In this document: positions 56,884-64,000 of the stretch, piece after piece | Numbering within the stretch: the first letter of the stretch is position 1 | How the letters are laid out: every line of letters starts with the position of its first letter | Assembly (NCBI GenBank): GCA_050084515.1 | Contig: CM114272.1 | Location: 50,654,001 to 50,718,000, forward strand | Direction of reading: 5' to 3' | DNA from: Blasia pusilla | Lineage: Eukaryota; Marchantiophyta; Marchantiopsida; Blasiales | Length of the DNA stretch: 64,000 nucleotides | The notes under the pieces: generated by a model | Database searches by the model: none | What the model was told of the DNA's origin: nothing | What the model saw: the letters and a program-made list of their open reading frames with translations, nothing else | Position numbers and translations under genes: made by a program

Positions 56884-58700
56884 TCAACATATGACATAAT
56901 AATAACTGTATGATTTTATCATCTCAAGACTTATAACGAGGAGTCAGAATCACGTACCCTAAATCTCAATTCTTGCAGGACATATGTATCTTGCCATACC
57001 AAGCTCTTGAACATTGCTTAAGCCTGTATGGAGCTTTCTTTAATCTGCATACGCAAAATGGAAACTCTGGATGCTCATATCGAGGTGGTTGAGTCATATA
57101 TACCTCTTCATATAGATCTCCATTGAAGAAGATATTCTTGATGTCTATGTGATGTAATCTACTAAATGTCTCCTCATAATCGATGCCATATTGTTGTGCA
57201 TAGCCCTTGGCTACCAATCTGACTTTGTATCTGTTCACTATACCATCTTGATTGGGCTTCACTTTGTAAACCTATTTGCAACCAATAGTTTCCTTACCAA
57301 AAGATATATCAACCAACTCCTAGGTTTGTTAATGTCTTAATGCAACAAGCTCTTCCTCCATAACTTCAATCCATTCGACCTTGCTTGCATCTTCTTCAAA
57401 GAAACTTAGTTCCTGTTCTTGAAGGATAGTCATCATATATGTATGGTGTGTTGTAAGGAATAATTCATTTATGAATCTATGAATAGGATGTGTGACTGTA
57501 CTTGATCTACAAAGTTTTTGTTCAAAGATGGATGCCTCTGATATCTAACTTAAACTTTGACTAGTGTCAACAGATTGAATACATACTCTTCCCAACCATG
57601 GATTGACAGATTTAAGTGAAGAATCTATAACCTCTCCTAATCTTACACTAGTATTTGGGGAATTTATAGGCAATGCTTGTTGGTTTATAGGCACATTCTC
57701 CCCCTCAAAAAACAAGTTTAGAAGTGGAATAGGCTCAAATGGAGCATATAATGACTTTAGCACATAAAAAACATTTTGACTAATAATAAGCTTAGAAGAT
57801 GGAATATAACACTTATACCCCTTAGTTTCATCAGCGTATCCAATGAAGATACATCTTTCAGATTTTGGGTCTAATTTTGACGAATATAAGCATAATAAAT
57901 ACAACCAAATACTTTCAAGAAGGAGAAATCAATTTTACTTCCTAGGAAGATTTCGAGTGGAGTCTTATCATGACCTCATGCTATTGGAGTACGATTGCTT
58001 AACAAGACTGGGCACGCTATAGCCTCTGCCCAATATACCTTAGGAATGTTCTTCTCATTTAGCATAGCACGTGTCGCCTCAATAATATGTTGATTCTTCC
58101 TTTCAACCATTCCATTTTGTTGTGGAGTATAACGATAAGTCACTTGTCGTTGGATGCCATTATGATATAAGTAGGAATCAAACTCTGTTGAAAGATACTC
58201 TCCTCCTCCATCACAACACAATTTGAGAATGTGTTCTCTAGTATGCTTCTCTACCATAATTTTGAATGTTTAGAACATTCAGAATACATCTAACTTGGAT
58301 TTTAGAAAGTATACCCATATACATCTACAAAAGTCATTAATAGATGAAACAAAGTACTAACAATCACTAAGGCTATGTTGTGATACTGTCAATATATCAT
58401 TCTGAATCAATTCCAATAACCTTATTTTGGAAATGGAAATCTAGCATGTTTTCTAAATTGGAAAGCATGGCATATCTCTAACATAGTACGACAAGATAAT
58501 TTAGGAAGTCCTATCACTATATTAGATGGTGAAAGATTATGTAATCTTTGAAAATTCATACGCTCAATTCTCCAATGTCACACATTTAGATCTATGATTT
58601 GATGGCATGTTTGATCATATATTGATGTTTGAATCTCTGACATAGAAACATCTAATTTCAACATTGTGCGACATCTTCTTCATATGGGTGTCATAGTCTT
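56884..58700 (-). pseudogene. Copia 2 integrase and partial RT
   Basis: Integrase: ENTFSNCVVMEEESIFQQ-type decayed core and VERKNQHIIEATRAMLNEK (58100-58040), then YIGYADETKGYKCYIPSSK-like blocks near 57840. [49 protein letters not shown] and SYVDA at the break point. Many stops and at least one internal deletion (FSR to LHHIDIKN). Confidence 0.75.
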
Positions 58701-58817
58701 ATTATCCATTTTTTCAATGAAACAACCATGTGTGTTAAGTTTCACGTGATAACCCTGTTCTACTATTTGTCCTACAAAAATCAAAGTTCTAGCAATGGTA
58801 GGAACATAGACAACATT

Positions 58818-59135
58818 TTAAAGAACACAAAGATCATTTGATGTTATTGGAACTTTAGCACTATGTGTGATATGATGTTGAGTATCATCTCCTGTAAGCA
58901 CTATTGTAGGATCTTTCACCGGCTCCATACTACTGAACCATTTAGCTTGTGAGGTCATGTGATTTGATGCATCCGACTCGATATACCAATCTGCTGTCGA
59001 GTCTTTCTTGACCATTGTTCCCATATGATGAGTCATGACCAAGAGATGCTCAATTTGTAAATGTTGTTGTTCTTGATACTGCCTTTGGTGTTGTTGTTCC
59101 ACATAGTTTTGTTGTTGTAAGGCTCCCATTCTCAT
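58818..59135 (-). pseudogene. Copia 2 protease region
   Basis: STADWYIESDASNHMTS corresponds to the copia protease start WYIDSGASNHMT. Here the catalytic Asp-Ser-Gly is Glu-Ser-Asp, so the active site is lost. DDTQHHITHSAKVPI and VVYVPTIARTLIFVGQIV follow as in copia 1. Confidence 0.78.
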
Positions 59136-59270
59136 ATCTGCCTTCTTCTTGAAGCAAAACTTTGCATAGTGACCATTTATCCCACAGTGATTGCATGATC
59201 CATAGATCCTCTAGTTCTGACCTCAATCCCAATGGTTTCCACCATCACCTCTTTGTGATTGTGTGTAGTA

Positions 59271-60030
59271 CTAATTCATAGTTGATTGAGAAAAGTTATG
59301 TTGAGCGACTCTTCCTCCACATGCTTGATATTCACCATGACCACCGAAGCTTCTACTATGATCTTTATCTCTCTTTGATCGATGACCTAGAAATAATGCA
59401 TTCTCTTGCATACTAGGCGAGCTACCGCTACCTACTAGGCGCATCTTCTCACTGATTAACAGTGGAACTAACTCTTGAAAGGTTGGATATTTCTCTCTCA
59501 CAGTGATAACGGTCTCAAAATATTTGTAATATTTTGGAAGGCCTTGACGAATGAACAAAATCATATCATCATGTTTTACAATCACTCCAATGCTATTCAA
59601 CTGATCAACAATATGTCTGATACTTAAAACATAGTCATTGATGCTTTGCGATCTTTTCCTCACTTCGTTCAATTCTTGTTTCAATTGAAGTTTTCTAGTA
59701 TTTGTAGATTTCTGGAATAGCTTTTCCAATGCATCCCAAACATTCTTCAAAGCATCAACATCTTGAATGTGATCAATCATTAGTAAACTAATCATTATTG
59801 AAATATAATGGATTACTTATCTTGCACGTTTGTTCCAAGCGCGAGCATTCAAGTATGTTGAATCACCTTCTGGTTTGGCCTCATTACCTATAATAAGCTC
59901 CCATAGTTCTTAATCCATGAGAAATTATTTCATACGAAACTTCCAGACATTATAATTCTGTTCATCGAACTTCTTGCATGTGATTGTTGTTGAGGAATAT
60001 TTTATGAAACACGATTTTACTTTTAAAAAT
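59271..60030 (-). pseudogene. Copia 2 gag (UBN2-type)
   Basis: FDEQNYNVWKFRMK (about 59975) is the gag start. The long open frame 59795-59271 contains NVWDALEKLFQKSTNTRKLQL, INDYVLSIRHIVDQLNSIG and TVREKYPTFQELVPLLISEK, the typical copia gag helices. The CCHC knuckle CNHCGINGHYAKFC follows in a shifted frame (about 59150-59190). It binds element RNA and forms particles. Confidence 0.85.
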
Positions 60031-60545
60031 ATAATTTTGAGCTCTCTAGTGCTCCAATTGAAGCATAGACCACTCCTACACAAAAATTGACCTGAAATTT
60101 TCCAAAAATGACCAATTGTATGAAGAACTATTTGAAATTGGCATGTAGAGATCAAATTACGCAATTTTCTTTCACTAATTGCACTTTCATACACTGAAAT
60201 TGCTATTGTAGGAGCTCACAAGGTAAAAATCAAATGATTTTAGATGCGTTGGAAAGCTCTTGACAAGCTTTACATGGAAATTCAAGAACCAATTTTTTAT
60301 GTCGTTATTACCGATGCAGACCCAAATTATCGATTCGATTGGGAAAGCCCTAAAAAATGCCTCAAAGTTTTATCACCGTCACAACTCCACTTGAAATCTT
60401 TTGCCACAGAGCTCTAATTGAAATTTCCTTCTCCCAAATTGAAATTGTGCATTCTTTTGCCTCTCTTCTCTCCTCAAAGCTTAAGAATTTCAATTGATGT
60501 TCTCTTATCACTATGATATGATGTAGAAAACTGGCTCCAAGCACA

Positions 60546-61681
60546 ACAGGGTAGCGCCTCTCATGTCAACAACCTTGACTTCCTTGCTTTGTCGGCTAAC
60601 CTTGATGTCGTCGCCATCTCTGGGATCCCATGTACGTCCGCTATATGGCCGTGGATCTAGCTGCGCCTTTAATCCTTTGCCTTATGCAACTCTCTCCAGG
60701 CCCTTACCTGCCACCTTCTTCGACATGATGCCCTTTGCATCTACCCCACCCCTTATACCTTGCCGCTTGTCAGCTGACATACGCCACCCGACGCTTGACC
60801 TTATGCATGTGCCTTCCTTCTTTATTGCATGGCCCTCATCTTGGGCTCCCACATACATCCTAGCTCTATATGACCCCCCCTAGCTCGCCCCTTCACAAAG
60901 CGCCCTCCGCATACGAGGCTTTAGCTAATTGCTCAACTCCCATGGCATGCGTGCCTAGTTACTATCGTGCAACTCAACCATTCCCACATTTTTCCTTCTC
61001 CTAGATATGAAGGGGATTGTTCCCAACTAGGGTGTCTTCTTTTGTGGATTCCTAAACAAGGATATCCCTAAAAATACCTCATTCAACAACTTTTTCATTG
61101 TCATCAATTTTGGGTTTTTCATATACTTCTTCCAGCATCAATAATGAGGACAATTTTTGCCCAAATTTAAAGATGCGTACAAGTTTTCAATGGTTGCTCT
61201 TTTCCAAATCCAAAAAGTGTCCTTTGATATTGGGTTTTCCTTCACCATAGCACGCCGCAGTAAACTATCCTGCTCAAGACCTAACAATCCCTCCGGACCC
61301 TCGATGACTGAAAGTTTACAACACTAGTTATGAAGTGAAGTTATTGCGCAATTTTCATGGAAGTCAAATTTCAGCAATGACGTCACTTAATATCTGGAAC
61401 TCAAACTTTTGCAACTGGCTTCTATTCTTCAGATACGCATGATTTCGAACCCGCTGCCTTTACAAAGGATGGTGGTTCTATCTGAACCTTCGATACCATG
61501 ATTGGCACCAAAAAAGAACCAAATCCCTTCGTGATGTCTATGAGATACGCAAGACCAGCCACTAACTATCCAGGAAAAAGTGGAATCAAACTGGTGTGTC
61601 TGAGTGGAGTCACTGTCACCACGTTCCCCTTCCAAGGGATGTAATGTATGTTATCTATTTTACCGAGCATACCCAAAAAAA
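60546..61681. other. Unassigned sequence upstream of copia 2 and downstream of the AlgH gene
   Basis: Probably includes the 5' LTR of copia 2 and the 3' UTR of the AlgH-domain gene. A 106-aa + strand frame (60563-60883) is Pro/Ser-rich without recognised motifs. Confidence 0.35.
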
Positions 61682-64000
61682 TCAATTCGTCCATTGCGCT
61701 GGCCATTGAAGTAGATCATTTGTAAAAGATTGAGCTTCCCAAAATTCAGAGGAGAGCTCATCTTGCAATTGATCCCACGTCCAGTAGGAGTAACCTAAGA
61801 AAAACCAAAAATCCTTTGCAGCTAACCTGCCTGAGTGAATGACTTCAAGAAGACCACCTGTGGCTGGTACAAAAGTATATGATACGCCTGGAAGAACCTC
61901 CACAAAACCCTTCAAGTTTTCTAGATGAGTCAAGGCCAGAAATGGTCTATGTGCCTCAATAAGTGGCCCACCATAGCCAAGTGCGGCAGGGCGCAACAGT
62001 TTCTCCACTGTAGTATCTAAGCCCCCTACATTTCCCCATCCCATTAGTTTATTTAGAATCAGTCCATGAACACCATCTTGAAGAGTATTCACGATCAAGA
62101 CTATAGAATTCTCAAAGATTGGAGATGCTCCCAAAAGCTTATCGGTTGCTAGCAGAACGGATCCAACCTCCAGGTGTGAGCCAACTTTAATAAAATTCGA
62201 TTCAATCTCCCAAAAGCCTGTCGTCCGTTTTGAGGACATTTTCTCCTTGGATGATCCAATCTTGACTGCAGTTGCGCTTGGAGCAGGATTACTTTCATGG
62301 AAACTCCCTGAGATTGAGCATGGCTTTGGTTTATTGATTGAATGTTTTACTTTCTCCGTGTCACCTGTAAAAGAAAGTAGTAATGAGAAAAACTGGACCA
62401 TGATAACACAAAGCATAAACTCACTCTCTTACCAAAATAATCAGAGATCAGCATTTATGGCAACAGTTGGTAAAATCCTCCGAACGCTGGAATCAGAACA
62501 GGGGAGATGAAAACAAAAGCTGTATAAGGCATTCATCAGTGTAGTAAGGAACAAAACGTAATTGGTTGCTTCGAGATACTAGAAAATGATCAACCTCAAG
62601 ACCAGATAACAAATGAGAACTAGTGTGCTTTATGACACTATCTCAGACTTAACCTCAATAAAGTTATCTGAATGATTCATCAATGACGTATCAGCGACCT
62701 TCATTGATGTGAATTGTATGATGAACACTCGTATGCGCTGTAAGAAAGTCATGAATGCCGCGGACAGTTGGAGCACCATCATACATGATTGGAGGATATT
62801 TCTTCCTAGCTGGAAACAAGACCACGGCAGGGTATATTTCTTCCTGCAACAAGACCAAAATTTTCAGTAGACTGACGTTGTGCCAGTGAGAGTACTAGTT
62901 GTGTAAACTTACAACCGCAGATGCAAATTGCAACAGTACTAGACCAGAGGTCTAAAACTTTGGAGTAGAAACAAATTCGATGACAGTGAGGAAGATGACC
63001 GTCATGTAGATGACTTCGACAAGAAGCTTAAATCAAAAACTTTTTGAAGTCATGAACTCCACTGTGCCAACAACTAGATGTGTAGAATTTATTCAAAACT
63101 TCTAGCTGACAGTAGAACTTAAAGAGATACCTTCGAAATCTGCCCTAGATGTTCACTGCAGTCATTGAAAGTACAGTCCATTTGGAGAAGAACAGGGTTT
63201 CTGTTAGCCACTATCTCTGAATTTTTGTGACAGGCAGCACTCTCTCCAATTCTTCCACTGCCTGCAAGTACAGACTCAGGTTGACAAACTGCCTTGGCCC
63301 TGCCACCAAAAGCTCATAATTCTACTAGCCACTCCTAGGCACCATTCAGTATGGATCAGAGGACTCAGAATACCAAGAAAAGCAGAAGATATGTTGATCA
63401 CTCTGCAAATTGGTCCACCCAGTTCTAGAAACTGTACCTGCACTCCAAGAAGGGTTTACCCTGGTCGAGTCAAGCACCTTCTGCTCATCAACGGAATGCT
63501 CCCTTGGTGGTGAATCCCACAAACCTTTCAGGAGTTCATAAGAGTGATAGACTTCACGTACTACAAGCTCCATTCTCTTGCAAAAGCCACACCAAGGAGT
63601 GGTAAAAAGGACCAGCACATCCCTATCCCAAGCACTATCAGTGAGGTTGCCCTCATGCACATCATTATTTTCCTGTGCATATTGACCAGGATAATAGTGA
63701 TTCCTTCCGTCATCGGACTGAGAAAGTCCTGTGACTAAAATCGAGAATGAGTCAACAGTAACGCGGGGAATTGAATTTACTTCGTGAAAATCACGATTGA
63801 TAAAGGGTGGCCTAGGTGGTTCCTGGGGAGGTTGAATCGGGGGCTGAGATACGATTGTTCTCCTCAACTCTCCTGACACAAATGAGTCCAAAAACTTTAT
63901 CAGAGATGAGACATTGATGGGAACTCCAGTAGGGAAAACATGGTGGGCCTGCTTGTTAGGATCGACTATCACCAAGGATGGGGTAGCTCTGGCCATGGTT
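61682..64000 (-). CDS. Thioredoxin-fold and AlgH/UPF0301 (DUF179) domain protein, 3' part of gene
   Basis: Four exons on the minus strand join in frame: beyond 64000 to 63460, 63214-63131, 62843-62699, 62364-61682 (stop TGA). Junctions read DSTR|IVANRNP, QISK|EEIYPAVVLFPA and INE|GDTEKV, the last through a split Gly codon. A donor at 63478 is an alternative for the first exon. The first exon has a thioredoxin-like fold with LVLFTTPWCGFCKRMELV; the CGFC redox motif is at 63580-63591. The short exons continue a second thioredoxin-like region. The last exon is an AlgH domain: GSVLLATDKLLGASPIFENS, GVHGLILNKLMGWG, YGGPLIEAHRPFLALTHL, GYSYWTWDQLQDEL. Plants have a ~1000-aa protein of this architecture (Arabidopsis At3g19780, from memory), of unknown function, probably endomembrane. 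The ATG at 63996 is internal; the N-terminus lies outside the window. Confidence 0.85.

Larger units (their letters stand above)
56884..60545 (-). mobile_element. Copia 2: Ty1/copia retrotransposon truncated in RT
   Basis: From right to left: degenerate primer site (near 60515), gag, zinc knuckle, protease, integrase, and RT up to SYVDA at 56884, where gypsy copy 5 sequence begins. RNase H and the 3' LTR are lost. Gag is the best preserved part (174-aa open frame). Stops are dense in integrase and RT. Related to copia 1 over all shared domains. Confidence 0.85.

Noticed and set aside
60563-60883. 106-aa + strand ORF
   Set aside because: Pro/Ser-rich without motifs, in likely LTR sequence of copia 2.
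63994-63996. ATG as start of the thioredoxin/AlgH gene
   Set aside because: The frame is open up to the window edge and the sequence corresponds to an internal part of the known plant family.

Overview
The window looks like nuclear DNA of a land plant. It carries four plant-type host genes: an LRAT/NC-domain protein, a small Cys-rich protein, NOP58, and a thioredoxin-fold/AlgH protein. It also has a broken exon of a thylakoid-lumen PsbP-like protein, telo-box promoter motifs, and dense plant-style transposons (Ty3/gypsy, Ty1/copia, CACTA, Helitron). I cannot name the species. Methyltransferase-bearing retrotransposons were first reported in charophyte algae and dinoflagellates, so a seed-free plant is my low-confidence guess. 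I found no tRNA or rRNA gene, CRISPR array or bacterial feature.

Layout. 1-100: 3' end of a Helitron. 540-1520: imperfect inverted repeat. 1790-3443: two-exon LRAT/NC-domain gene (+). 6482-6694: 70-aa Cys-rich protein (-). 8418-8759: decayed PsbP-domain exon (-). 10.35-17.06 kb: gypsy copy 1 (+), truncated in reverse transcriptase. 18.2-20.4 kb: CACTA TNP2 transposase pseudogene (-). 20.81-34.07 kb: internally deleted gypsy copy 3 (+), split by the 10.27-kb, nearly complete gypsy copy 2 (22,071-32,337). 35.37-36.99 kb: intact NOP58 (+). 38.1-45.2 kb: decayed autonomous Helitron (+). 45.28-49.8 kb: gypsy copy 4 (-). 50.2-53.7 kb: copia 1 (-). 54.0-55.5 kb: LTR remnant, (GT)n tract and a long hairpin. 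55.5-56.88 kb: gypsy copy 5 (-). 56.88-60.5 kb: copia 2 (-). 61.68-64.0 kb: 3' half of a thioredoxin/AlgH gene (-), running off the window.

The most interesting object is the gypsy family. Between protease and reverse transcriptase its polyprotein carries a DNMT3-like cytosine-5 DNA methyltransferase. After the integrase it carries a C-terminal PHD finger. The reconstructed order is gag (two zinc knuckles), protease, methyltransferase, RT, RNase H, integrase, PHD. One mobile element would thus encode both a DNA-methylation writer and a histone-reader-type domain. The methyltransferase is seen in two copies at the same position, and the PHD finger in two copies, so both look like ancestral parts of the element. 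Three further copies (3, 4, 5) keep gag and/or protease but end just after methyltransferase motif I, joined to the 3' end. They form a non-autonomous derivative lineage. All copies are decayed: copy 1 has lost the catalytic Cys, while copy 2 keeps it but has two stops in the domain.

The host genes are not functionally linked. They are islands between transposon blocks.
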